A DNA stretch of 8,834 nt from Dehalococcoidia bacterium (GTDB taxonomy: Bacteria; Chloroflexota; Dehalococcoidia; UBA6926). The notes beneath the pieces were generated by a model. That model was given only the letters and a program-made list of their open reading frames with translations. It searched no databases and was not told the DNA's origin. The position numbers and the translations under genes were made by a program. Shown here in pieces: positions 1-5,912 of this stretch; positions within the stretch are counted from its first letter, which is position 1; each line of letters opens with the position of its first letter. The stretch spans positions 4,486-13,319 of the forward strand of contig JAAXGS010000105.1 of the NCBI GenBank assembly GCA_012271225.1. The letters are read 5' to 3'.

Positions 1-473
1 TCCGCAAAGACGAGCGGCAGGTGGGAATGCCCCAGCAGGAGGCACGGCGTGGTCAGCAGGTCGAACGAGCCGCGCGCGGCCTCCTCATGGACGACGTATT
101 CCCAGACGGGATCACGGAGAGATGCGTGCACCAACGTGAATTGCGCCGTCTTAATCACGCTCGGCAGTGACTCTACGTAGGACCGGTTCTCCTCCGTCAG
201 CTGCGTGCCGTTCCATGCGCAGGCCGTGGCCGCGGCGGTGTTGAATCGAGAGAGGGCGGTCGCGCCGATTGCCCCAAGATCGTGATTTCCCGCCACTCCA
301 AGGTGCTCGTGGCCCCTGAGCGTGTCCAGGCATTCATTGGGGCGCGGGCCGTATCCGATGATGTCACCAAGCGACCAGATCGTGTCGATGGGCCCGCGAC
401 TGCTTGCGTCGCGCAGAACGGCCTCAAATGCGACGATGTTGGAGTGGATATCGGAAACTATCAACGTGCGCAT
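1..473 (-). CDS. Metallophosphoesterase (calcineurin-like), partial
   Basis: This gene starts at ATG 473 and runs off the left edge, so only the first 157 residues are visible. The metal-binding motifs of the calcineurin-like phosphoesterase fold appear in order: D-x-H (D8, H10), GD (D37) followed by GYGP, GNHD (N63, H64), H116 in a VHASLRDPVWEY stretch, and GHSH (H149, H151). Members of this family are cytosolic, use two metals (often Mn or Fe) and hydrolyse phosphomono- or phosphodiesters. The short form with a 'GYGP' loop and an 'H-x-S-x-R-D-P-x-W-E-Y' loop resembles the ApaH/YfcE-like group, whose substrates are mostly unknown. It lies 27 nt downstream of otsA on the same strand, so co-transcription is likely. 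A role in trehalose metabolism is not shown. No clear Shine-Dalgarno precedes the ATG, which could mean translational coupling to otsA. The missing C-terminus is probably some 80-100 residues, judging from family length. Confidence 0.9.
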   Translation of the reverse strand, partial: MRTLIVSDIHSNIVAFEAVLRDASSRGPIDTIWSLGDIIGYGPRPNECLDTLRGHEHLGVAGNHDLGAIGATALSRFNTAAATACAWNGTQLTEENRSYVESLPSVIKTAQFTLVHASLRDPVWEYVVHEEAARGSFDLLTTPCLLLGHSHLPLVFA

Positions 474-500
474 GCGATGAGGGCGGGAGCGCGGAGAGGA

Positions 501-1958
501 TCACGACGACGGCCCGGAGGCGGCGGACCCGGCGAGTTGGGGAGCGTCTCTCATCGTCAGATCGGCAAGGAACGTGTCGGCCCAGACCTTCGCGGTGTTG
601 GTCTGCACGTGCCCGTTCAAGGCGTTCCAGCGCTCACGGCGCTCCTGCAACGGCATGGACAGCGCGGTGCGCAGAGCCTCCGCCGTCCCCTCTGTGTCAT
701 AGGGATTCACGATCAGGGCGTCCTGCATCGTGTCCGCCGCGCCGCAGAACCGCGACAGCACAAGAACCCCGGGGTCAGGCCCCTGCGAGGCCACGAACTC
801 CTTCGCAATGAGGTTCATGCCGTCCCGCAGCGGCGTCACAAGGCACACGTCCGCCTCTCGGAAGAAATGCGCCAACTCCTCCTGGCTGTAGGATCGGTAC
901 AGGTAGTGCACGGGAACCCAATCCGCCTCCGCAAAGCGTCCGTTGATGCGCCCCACAAGGCGGTCCACCCGCTCACGCTCCTGCACATACTCCGGCACGC
1001 GGCTGCGGGAGGGGGCGGATACCTGAATCATCGTCACCTTGCCGCGAATTGCGGGATAGCGGTCAAGCAGCGCTTCAAATGTTCGGAGACGCTGCGGGAT
1101 GCCCTTTGAATAGTCAAGGCGGTCGACGCCCAGAATGACCTTCTTCCGTTCAGTCGTCCGGCGGGGCAGGAGGCGCTGCAGGAAGCCGAGTCCCCCGGTA
1201 TCGTCAGAGTCCCGCGCCCACCGCTGAAATTGTGCCGGGTCCGTTCCTATCGGATAGACCCCCGCGCGGACGCTCTTGTTCGGCCCGTGAAAGACGCCGG
1301 GTTCGACGCGGCCGCCAATCTCCACCTGAAGCGTGTCGAGGAAGTTGTGCGCGTACCTCTGCGTGTGGAAGCCCACCAGGTCATAGGCGATGAGGTCATT
1401 GAGTAGCCGTTTCGCCCAGGGCAGAATGGAGAAGACCTCCGCCGCGGGAAAGGGCGTGTGCAGGAAGAAGCCAATCCTGTCCTGCCAACCCATCTCCCTC
1501 AGCTCATGGCCAAGCGGGATCAGGTGATAGTCCTGAATCCAGACCACGTCACCCCCGCGCAGCAGGGGAAACAGCCCGCGAGCGAAGCGGTGGTTGACGC
1601 GCCGATACCCGCGGTAGGCGTCATGCCGCAGCTGTACAAAATTGGGGAAGGCGTGCAGCAGCGGCCACAGTGTGCGGTTGGCAAAGGCGGAGTAGAAGAG
1701 ATTGACCTCATCCGCCGTGAGGTTGAGGGAGCCGACGTTGATTGCGCCGCTGTTTGTCAGCGTCGGTTCGCCCGCCAGGCGTCTCTCTGTTGTTGCGCCG
1801 CTCCAGCCGAACCACAGGCCGCCGCGCTCTTCAAGCGCGGCGCGAACCGCGGAAACAAGGCCGCCCACAGGTTGGTTGCGTTTGTCCTCGCCCGACGTCG
1901 GCAGGGCAATATCGGGCAGACGGTTTGAGACGACAACAAGGCGGCCCACGTCCTGCAT
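501..1958 (-). CDS. otsA: Trehalose-6-phosphate synthase (GT20)
   Basis: Cytosolic retaining glucosyltransferase of family GT20 that joins UDP-glucose and glucose-6-phosphate to give trehalose-6-phosphate. The 485 residues match the usual bacterial OtsA length (about 470). Visible signatures include VVVSNRLP (8-15), GGLV (32-35), WFGWSG (49-54), the acceptor-site W98, IQDYH with D143, FFLHTPFP (164-171), GVYPIG (233-238), the phosphate-binding pair R280 and K285 in VDRLDYSKG, RDGMNLIAKE (378-387, D379), and GVLVLSRFCGAA (397-408). The last 17 or so residues are a small Ala/Ser/Pro tail. ATG 1958 is chosen because an AGGGGG Shine-Dalgarno lies about 8 nt upstream and the conserved N-terminal strand starts at residue 6. 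The phosphatase partner otsB is present but about 6 kb away in another minus-strand unit. Glucosylglycerol-phosphate synthase is a related alternative, but the pairing with OtsB favours trehalose. A metallophosphoesterase follows after 27 nt. Confidence 0.96.
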   Translation of the reverse strand: MQDVGRLVVVSNRLPDIALPTSGEDKRNQPVGGLVSAVRAALEERGGLWFGWSGATTERRLAGEPTLTNSGAINVGSLNLTADEVNLFYSAFANRTLWPLLHAFPNFVQLRHDAYRGYRRVNHRFARGLFPLLRGGDVVWIQDYHLIPLGHELREMGWQDRIGFFLHTPFPAAEVFSILPWAKRLLNDLIAYDLVGFHTQRYAHNFLDTLQVEIGGRVEPGVFHGPNKSVRAGVYPIGTDPAQFQRWARDSDDTGGLGFLQRLLPRRTTERKKVILGVDRLDYSKGIPQRLRTFEALLDRYPAIRGKVTMIQVSAPSRSRVPEYVQERERVDRLVGRINGRFAEADWVPVHYLYRSYSQEELAHFFREADVCLVTPLRDGMNLIAKEFVASQGPDPGVLVLSRFCGAADTMQDALIVNPYDTEGTAEALRTALSMPLQERRERWNALNGHVQTNTAKVWADTFLADLTMRDAPQLAGSAASGPSS

Positions 1959-2018
1959 CGCCTTGCCCCCTACCTGTGTGCGGCGGGCAGCCGAATCACC
2001 CGCTGATACACATCGTTC

Positions 2019-2059
2019 CCCGTCACGCGCTTAACAATAGCCTTTCAGGGCGTGACGGG
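2019..2059. promoter_or_regulatory. 10+10 bp inverted repeat, putative operator of otsA
   Basis: Two perfect 10-bp arms, CCCGTCACGC (2019-2028) and GCGTGACGGG (2050-2059), are separated by 21 nt. The left arm covers the predicted transcription start of otsA, and the right arm lies between and on the edge of its -10 and -35 hexamers. This geometry suits a dimeric repressor binding two half-sites about three helical turns apart (31 bp between arm starts). The regulator is unknown. As RNA it could form a long-loop hairpin, but no T-tract follows, so a terminator is less likely. Confidence 0.45.
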
Positions 2060-2062
2060 CAA
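2034..2062 (-). promoter_or_regulatory. Putative otsA promoter
   Basis: On the minus strand, a TTGCCC hexamer (2057-2062) is followed after exactly 17 nt by TATTGT (2034-2039). Each matches 4 of 6 bases of the sigma-70 consensus. Transcription would start near 2027, giving a leader of about 70 nt before the otsA ATG at 1958. The site lies in the most AT-rich part of the divergent intergenic region. It coincides with the inverted repeat at 2019-2059. This is pattern inference only. Confidence 0.35.
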
Positions 2063-2133
2063 ACAACCTGCCGCGCGCCCCTGCCGCCGTGGCCGGACGG
2101 GCGAGCGACGCGCAAGGCCGAAGGGGCGCTCAT

Positions 2134-2141
2134 GCTACACT
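2134..2141 (+). promoter_or_regulatory. Putative extended -10 promoter for the alpha/beta hydrolase gene
   Basis: The plus strand carries TG-C-TACACT (TG at 2134 region, hexamer 2136-2141). This is an extended -10 with 4 of 6 consensus bases, but no convincing -35 lies 17 nt upstream. Transcription would start near 2148, about 53 nt before the ATG at 2201. The evidence is weak, as is usual for promoters read by eye in high-GC DNA. Confidence 0.25.
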
Positions 2142-2200
2142 TTTGCTCTGCGTTGTTCAGTCGCGCGGCTCACATGCCGCGCCGGTTACAGGGGGGCGTC

Positions 2201-3007
2201 ATGCCGGAAAGCAAGTTTGCCGATGTTCAGGGGCTGCGGATGCACTATCTCGAATGGGGCGACCCCTCCAACCCGGACCTGCTGCTCGTTCACGGATGGA
2301 CGGGGCTGGCCTCCTCCTGGAACTCGGTTGCGGAGGCCTTTCAGGATCGCTACCACATCATCGCCCCGGATAACCGCGGCCATGGACAGACGGACAAGCC
2401 CGTCACCGGCTATATGCTGCGCGACTTCGCGACGGACATCGCTGAGCTCATCAGCGTCCTGGGGCTGGAGAGGCCGGCCTATGTCGGCCACTCATGGGGC
2501 GGCAACATCGGCACCATCATGGCGTCCGATTACCCGGACGCGATCTGCTGCGCGTTCCTTGAGGACCCCGTGTACTGGAAGATGATCAACGTGCACGTGA
2601 CGAGCCTGGCGCAGGCGATGGCGCGGCACAACAGGCCGGAGGCGGACATCCGCGCGGAGGCTCAGGCGCAGGGCATGTCACGGCAGGAGGCCGATGAGCT
2701 TGTCTACCGCCACCACCACTTCTCTCCGCACGCTGTCACGCGGCTGTTGACGGATAATCGCAACTGGGCCTTCCGGTGCGAGGAGCACATGCGCCGCATA
2801 TCCGTCCCGACGCTCGTTCTCGTCGCGGACATTAACGCAGGCGGCTACATGCTCAGCGAGGAGTTGGCGTACTACCGGACGATTGCCTCCCCGGACCTGG
2901 ACTTTCGTCTGTGGGAGGACGTGGGGCACAGCATGCACGCCGCCCGTCCGGAACAGTTCAACGCAGAGCTCAGCGAGTTCCTCTCCAACACGAGCTGCGG
3001 CGCTTGA
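2201..3007 (+). CDS. Alpha/beta-fold hydrolase
   Basis: Predicted cytosolic alpha/beta hydrolase of 268 residues, a normal length for the family. The features in order are an HGWTG oxyanion-hole motif (31-35), DNRGHG (57-62), the nucleophile elbow G-H-S-W-G with Ser98, a cap region rich in charged residues and a run of three His (about 125-190), the acid D210 at the end of the TLVLVAD strand, and the general base H243 in VGHSMH. The whole Ser-Asp-His triad is present, so it should be active. Related proteins are annotated as esterases, epoxide hydrolases, haloperoxidases or C-C bond hydrolases, and the substrate cannot be told. The open frame extends far upstream (to 1742), but ATG 2201 is chosen because an AGGGGGG Shine-Dalgarno lies about 5 nt upstream and homology begins here. 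An MFS transporter gene follows after 70 nt, separated by a hairpin, so the two may be partly co-expressed. Confidence 0.93.
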   Translation: MPESKFADVQGLRMHYLEWGDPSNPDLLLVHGWTGLASSWNSVAEAFQDRYHIIAPDNRGHGQTDKPVTGYMLRDFATDIAELISVLGLERPAYVGHSWGGNIGTIMASDYPDAICCAFLEDPVYWKMINVHVTSLAQAMARHNRPEADIRAEAQAQGMSRQEADELVYRHHHFSPHAVTRLLTDNRNWAFRCEEHMRRISVPTLVLVADINAGGYMLSEELAYYRTIASPDLDFRLWEDVGHSMHAARPEQFNAELSEFLSNTSCGA

Positions 3008-3008
3008 G

Positions 3009-3039
3009 AACCCCCGCGCGGGTCTTGTCCCGCAGGGTT
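3009..3039 (+). terminator. Nested hairpin between hydrolase and MFS genes
   Basis: Immediately after the hydrolase stop, AACCC (3009-3013) pairs with GGGTT (3035-3039), and inside it GCGGG (3018-3022) pairs with CCCGC (3029-3033) around a TCTTGT loop. Only three T residues follow, so this may be a weak or leaky terminator, or an RNA-stabilising intercistronic structure. Either would reduce MFS expression relative to the hydrolase. Confidence 0.45.
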
Positions 3040-3077
3040 TCGCGCTCCCAATGCCGCGCCCCGGCTGAGCGGCGGCC

Positions 3078-4343
3078 ATGAGCGAAGCTCCGCCGCAGCC
3101 CCTTGCCGCGAGAGAGCGGGCGCCGGTAAGCCGCCCTGCCCGTTTGCGCACATTCCGGGCGCTGGGCAACCCGGCGTTCCGACGCCTCTGGCTCGCGGGC
3201 TGGGTCTGGTACCTGAACCGCATGATGGAGATGGCCGTCCTGTCATGGCTGGTGCTGGAACTGACCGACTCTCCCTCACAGGTCGCGCTGGTCGGCGCGT
3301 TCAGAATGGCCCCGATGTTCCTGCTGGGACTGGCGGCCGGCAGCATCTCCGATCGCTTTCCCCGCAAACACGTCATGGTCTCGACACAGTGCGTGAATCT
3401 GACCGTGACGGCGGGAATGCTGGCGATTCTCCTCTTCGGCGATGTCGCGCCATGGCATGCGTTCCTCACCACATTCCTCATGGGCTCCGCCTGGGCAGTC
3501 GATTTCTCCGCCCGCCGCGCGTACTTTTCGGAGATCTTCCGCGGCGACGGCCTGACCAACGCGATCTCGCTTGACGTCGTTGCCCTCACCGGAAGCAGCG
3601 TCGCAGGGCCGCTCCTGGCCGGGACAATCATCGAGCTGGTCGGCTTCTCCGGCGCCTATGCGCTCATGATGGCGCTCTTCATCATCGGGGCCATCATGCT
3701 GCTGACCATTCCGGGGGCGCAGTCCCTCCGCTCCGGACAGGCGCCGGTTCTGCGGCAACTGGCGGAGGCCGTGACCACGCTCAGCGCAAATCGGATGCTT
3801 GTCGCCGCCCTGACAATCACCGTCAGCCTGAACTTCTTCGGCTTTCCGTTCCTGACGATGGTCCCGGTCATTGGCCGGGACATCCTGGGCGCGAACGCAT
3901 TTCTGTACGGCGTTCTGGCCGCGGCGGCCGGGATCGGCTCATTGGCCGGCTCCATCGTCATCGCCTCACGGCGCATCCGCAATCATCAGAGCGTGTACTC
4001 GCTCGGCGCGGCGTCCATGCTCGCCGTGCTCGTGCTTTTCTCGCTCTCGCAGTGGTACGCCGTATCGCTTGCCCTGCTGATTGTGGCGGGGTTCGGCATG
4101 GCCGGTTTCGCAACCATGCAGCCGACCATCGCAATGCAGGCGGTGCAGCCGGAGATGCGCGGACGGGCGATGGGCGCAATCGCGCTGGGCATCGGCGCAA
4201 GCCCGCTCGGAATGCTCTTTGTCGGGTGGTTGGCGGAACAGATGGGCCCTCAGCAGGCGCTCGCGCTCCTGACGGGCACGGGCGTCATCGTCGTGATGCT
4301 GCTGCGGCTCTTCCTGCCGGAACTGCGGGGGCAGGGCCGCTAG
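3078..4343 (+). CDS. MFS transporter (MFS_3 / EntS-like exporter)
   Basis: Inner-membrane major facilitator of 421 residues, a normal length for a 12-helix MFS protein. After a polar, proline-rich N-terminus (1-30), hydrophobic segments alternate with short loops. The motif-A-like loop GSISDRFPRKHVM (88-100) sits between helices 2 and 3. A long cytoplasmic loop (about 212-238) divides the two six-helix halves. QPEMRGRAMGAIALGIGASPLG (357-378) is the second-half signature of the EntS/MFS_3 group of proton-coupled exporters of drugs, siderophores and other small molecules. The substrate is unknown. ATG 3078 is the only sensible start because the in-frame ATG at 3051 is followed by TGA, although the Shine-Dalgarno is poor (a GGCGG-like stretch). 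It lies downstream of the hydrolase. Its TAG stop overlaps the TAG stop of the convergent ada gene within a shared CTAG. Confidence 0.92.
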   Translation: MSEAPPQPLAARERAPVSRPARLRTFRALGNPAFRRLWLAGWVWYLNRMMEMAVLSWLVLELTDSPSQVALVGAFRMAPMFLLGLAAGSISDRFPRKHVMVSTQCVNLTVTAGMLAILLFGDVAPWHAFLTTFLMGSAWAVDFSARRAYFSEIFRGDGLTNAISLDVVALTGSSVAGPLLAGTIIELVGFSGAYALMMALFIIGAIMLLTIPGAQSLRSGQAPVLRQLAEAVTTLSANRMLVAALTITVSLNFFGFPFLTMVPVIGRDILGANAFLYGVLAAAAGIGSLAGSIVIASRRIRNHQSVYSLGAASMLAVLVLFSLSQWYAVSLALLIVAGFGMAGFATMQPTIAMQAVQPEMRGRAMGAIALGIGASPLGMLFVGWLAEQMGPQQALALLTGTGVIVVMLLRLFLPELRGQGR

Positions 4344-5443
4344 CGCTCCGCCCCCCGCTCAAGCACGCCCTCACGCTCCAACAGATCCCGCTTGCGCTCC
4401 ACACCAAGCGCGTATCCGCCCAGACTGCCGTCCGCCCGGACGACGCGATGGCACGGCACGACGACGGGAACGGGGTTGCGGGCGCATGCGTTCGCCACCG
4501 CCCGTGTGGCGGTCGGCTGGCCAATGGCCGTTGCGACTTCCGTGTAGGTTCGCGTCTCTCCCTGCGGTATTCTCCGCAGCGCCTCCCACACGCGGCGCTG
4601 AAAGGCGGTGCCCTGAACGTCCAGCGGCACGCTGTCCGCCGACTCCTGCGGCTGTCCGCCGACAATGCGCGCCACACGGCCGACCCACTCCTGCAGCGGG
4701 CCGTCATCCGGCGTGCGCGTTGCCCGCGGGAATTCCCGCTCCAGAGCGTTTTCGAGTGTTTGATCATCGTCCGCCAGGGCAATCCGACAGACGCCCTTCT
4801 CCGTCGCGGCCACCAGCAGCCGGCCCATGGAGCTATCGACAATCGCATAGGAGATCGACGCGCCCGCTCCGCCCTGCTTGTACTGTCCGGGCGTCATGCC
4901 CAGTCGCGCGTCCGATTTCTCATAGAGCCTGCTCGGAGAGCCGTACCCGCTCTCATACAGCGCGTCCGTCACCGCGTGTCCGTTGCGGACACCGCTCTTG
5001 AACCGCTGCAGACGTCGGGTGTCTGCGAACTGCCGCGGGGTGACGCCCAGCACGGTCACAAACGCGCGGCGCAGCGCGTGCCCCGTCACGCCAAGCTCCT
5101 GAGCAAGCGCGCCGGCAACAGGATGCTCATCGGCCGCGGCGTCCATCAGCGCGTGCGCCCGCGTGACGATATCGACGGCGCGGGCGTGCGGGCCGATACT
5201 GTCCGGATTGCAGCGCTTGCAGGCGCGGTATCCCGCCGCGCGCGCCTCCTCCCGCCCGTCAAAGAACTCGACGTTCTTGCGCAGGGGCCTCCGGCCGGGG
5301 CACGTGGTCCGGCAGTACACGCCCGTTGTGCGGACGCCAAACACAAAGGCGTCCTCATACTGCGCATCGTGGCGCAGAATGGCCTGCCACCGCTCATCCG
5401 CCGCCGTGTCCGACGCGCGGGGGTTGTCAAGACTGACGCTCAT
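4340..5443 (-). CDS. ada: Bifunctional Ada: DNA methylphosphotriester/O6-methylguanine methyltransferase and regulator
   Basis: Complete Ada protein of 367 residues (E. coli Ada has 354). The N-terminal Zn domain holds the four Cys ligands C44, C48, C75 and C78 (C-x3-C and C-x2-C). C44 corresponds to the residue that accepts a methyl group from phosphotriesters and switches Ada into an activator. An AraC-type helix-turn-helix domain follows (about 88-190), with the 'GYGSPSRLYEKSDARLGMTPGQY' type of end. The C-terminal O6-alkylguanine-DNA methyltransferase domain has FQRRVWEALRRIPQGETRTY (281-300) and the active-site PCHRV with C331. I place the start at ATG 5443, with AGGAGG 5 nt upstream (5449-5454 region). 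The GTG at 5449 overlaps that Shine-Dalgarno and is unlikely. The leader carries a palindrome (5458-5478) and a 37-bp repeat. Ada proteins normally activate their own gene, so self-regulation is likely, but no E. coli-type Ada box is evident. Confidence 0.96.
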   Translation of the reverse strand: MSVSLDNPRASDTAADERWQAILRHDAQYEDAFVFGVRTTGVYCRTTCPGRRPLRKNVEFFDGREEARAAGYRACKRCNPDSIGPHARAVDIVTRAHALMDAAADEHPVAGALAQELGVTGHALRRAFVTVLGVTPRQFADTRRLQRFKSGVRNGHAVTDALYESGYGSPSRLYEKSDARLGMTPGQYKQGGAGASISYAIVDSSMGRLLVAATEKGVCRIALADDDQTLENALEREFPRATRTPDDGPLQEWVGRVARIVGGQPQESADSVPLDVQGTAFQRRVWEALRRIPQGETRTYTEVATAIGQPTATRAVANACARNPVPVVVPCHRVVRADGSLGGYALGVERKRDLLEREGVLERGAER

Positions 5444-5457
5444 CTCCACCTCCTGCC

Positions 5458-5478
5458 TGTTGTGTCCCGGTCACAACA
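5458..5478 (-). promoter_or_regulatory. Near-perfect palindrome and TGTGACC repeats upstream of ada
   Basis: On the plus strand, the arms TGTTGTGTCC (5458-5467) and GGTCACAACA (5469-5478) match as inverted repeats at 9 of 10 positions around a single central base. The right arm contains GGTCACA (5469-5475), which recurs at 5480-5486, so on the minus strand TGTGACC appears twice with an 11-bp period, about one helical turn. The site lies a few bases upstream of the ada Shine-Dalgarno. It looks like an operator, or a leader hairpin that could mask the ribosome site. The regulator is unknown. Confidence 0.5.
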
Positions 5479-5499
5479 TGGTCACAGGTTGACGCATGC

Positions 5500-5536
5500 G
5501 GCGTCTATCCGAATTTTGTCTGACGGCGGAACTCTG
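5500..5536. repeat. 37-bp direct repeat, copy 1 (upstream of ada)
   Basis: This 37-bp stretch is identical, base for base, to 5850-5886, and the two copies are exactly 350 bp apart. Identity stops sharply at both ends. The copy lies 57 nt upstream of the ada start codon. It contains an AT-rich core (GAATTTTGTC, 5511-5520) and TCCG/CGGA short inverted bases, but no strong hairpin. I do not recognise the family. It could be a duplicated regulatory or promoter element, or two members of a dispersed repeat. Confidence 0.85.
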
Positions 5537-5594
5537 ATGGCGTACGGCGTCAGGTCATGCCAGTCCGCGCGGAGAGTCGGAGCAGGGAAGGGCA

Positions 5595-5786
5595 TCAGTA
5601 TCGCTGCGCCTCCCTGAGCTCATCCAGGTACGTCATCGACGGCGTGGGGATAGCAGTTGGTGTCGACGTGGCGCGCGGGCCATACATGGACCGCGCTTCC
5701 TCCTGCACCCCCCGCGCCATGCAGGCGACGAACAGGATGGCGGCGATGGCCAGGATGACGATAGTGGCGATGAGATACGGACGCAT
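5595..5786 (-). CDS. Small membrane-anchored protein (63 aa), unknown function
   Basis: I do not recognise this protein. It has one strong N-terminal hydrophobic segment (about residues 4-23, LIATIVILAIAAILFVAC), then a short polar part, a low-complexity Thr/Pro/Ser linker (TSTPTAIPTP, about 40-49) and a charged C-terminal end (YLDELREAQRY). A single Cys (C22) ends the hydrophobic stretch. The preceding FVA is only a partial lipobox, so a signal anchor is more likely than a lipoprotein. The start at ATG 5786 has a near-consensus AGGAGGT Shine-Dalgarno 4 nt upstream, which is the best evidence that this short frame is translated. It stands alone between ada and the amidohydrolase, and two identical 37-bp repeats bracket it. 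The overlapping frames on either strand have no such ribosome site. Confidence 0.72.
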   Translation of the reverse strand: MRPYLIATIVILAIAAILFVACMARGVQEEARSMYGPRATSTPTAIPTPSMTYLDELREAQRY

Positions 5787-5849
5787 ATGACCTCCTATCT
5801 CTAGTCCGCGGGCTCAAAATAGCTAGTGGTGCGCTTCATGCTCGCAGCG

Positions 5850-5886
5850 GGCGTCTATCCGAATTTTGTCTGACGGCGGAACTCTG
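5850..5886. repeat. 37-bp direct repeat, copy 2 (upstream of the small membrane protein gene)
   Basis: This is the identical partner of 5500-5536, in the same orientation. It lies 63 nt upstream of the ATG of the 63-residue membrane protein, comparable to the 57 nt between copy 1 and the ada start. A possible -10 (TATTTT on the minus strand, 5816-5821) lies between this copy and the gene, which would place the repeat just upstream of the -35 position. That promoter is weak. Confidence 0.85.
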
Positions 5887-5894
5887 CCCTCTCG

Positions 5895-5908
5895 CCCGCA
5901 AATGCGGG
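5895..5908 (-). terminator. Hairpin after the amidohydrolase stop
   Basis: CCCGCA (5895-5900) pairs with TGCGGG (5903-5908). It lies 4 nt beyond the amidohydrolase stop codon in the direction of transcription. The stem is short and GC-rich and has no following U-tract on the minus strand, so it is at best a weak intrinsic terminator or a 3'-end stabilising hairpin for the otsB-CBS-amidohydrolase transcript. Confidence 0.4.
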
Positions 5909-5912
5909 AGCG

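Noticed and set aside
282..1109. 275-codon open frame on the plus strand opposite otsA and the metallophosphoesterase
   Set aside because: Its codons mirror the conserved otsA and phosphoesterase frames. It has no ribosome site or recognisable domain.
1742..2200. Long N-terminal extension of the alpha/beta hydrolase frame
   Set aside because: It overlaps the otsA 5' end antisense and contains low-complexity Arg/Pro sequence. A good Shine-Dalgarno and the family N-terminus place the start at 2201.
5444..5449. GTG at 5449 as the ada start
   Set aside because: It overlaps the AGGAGG ribosome site, while the ATG at 5443 is correctly spaced from it.
5528..5551. ECF-sigma-type promoter (GGAAC then CGTC) starting in repeat copy 1 on the plus strand
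   Set aside because: The spacing is 15 bp. It is not preserved at the second copy, and no plus-strand gene follows.
4052..5617. 521-codon open frame on the plus strand
   Set aside because: It lies antisense to ada and over the end of the MFS gene. It is rich in Arg, Ala and His as expected of a high-GC shadow frame, and matches no family I recognise.
5557..5790. 77-codon plus-strand frame opposite the small membrane protein
   Set aside because: It has no ribosome site and its sequence is the antisense of a better-supported gene.
5500..5886. The 37-bp repeats as a CRISPR array
   Set aside because: There are only two copies, 313 nt apart, with a translated gene in between and no cas genes.
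5500..5886. An insertion sequence or integron cassette bounded by the repeats
   Set aside because: There is no transposase or integrase, the repeats are direct with no terminal inversion, and there is no visible target-site duplication. It cannot be excluded as a non-autonomous element but is not supported.
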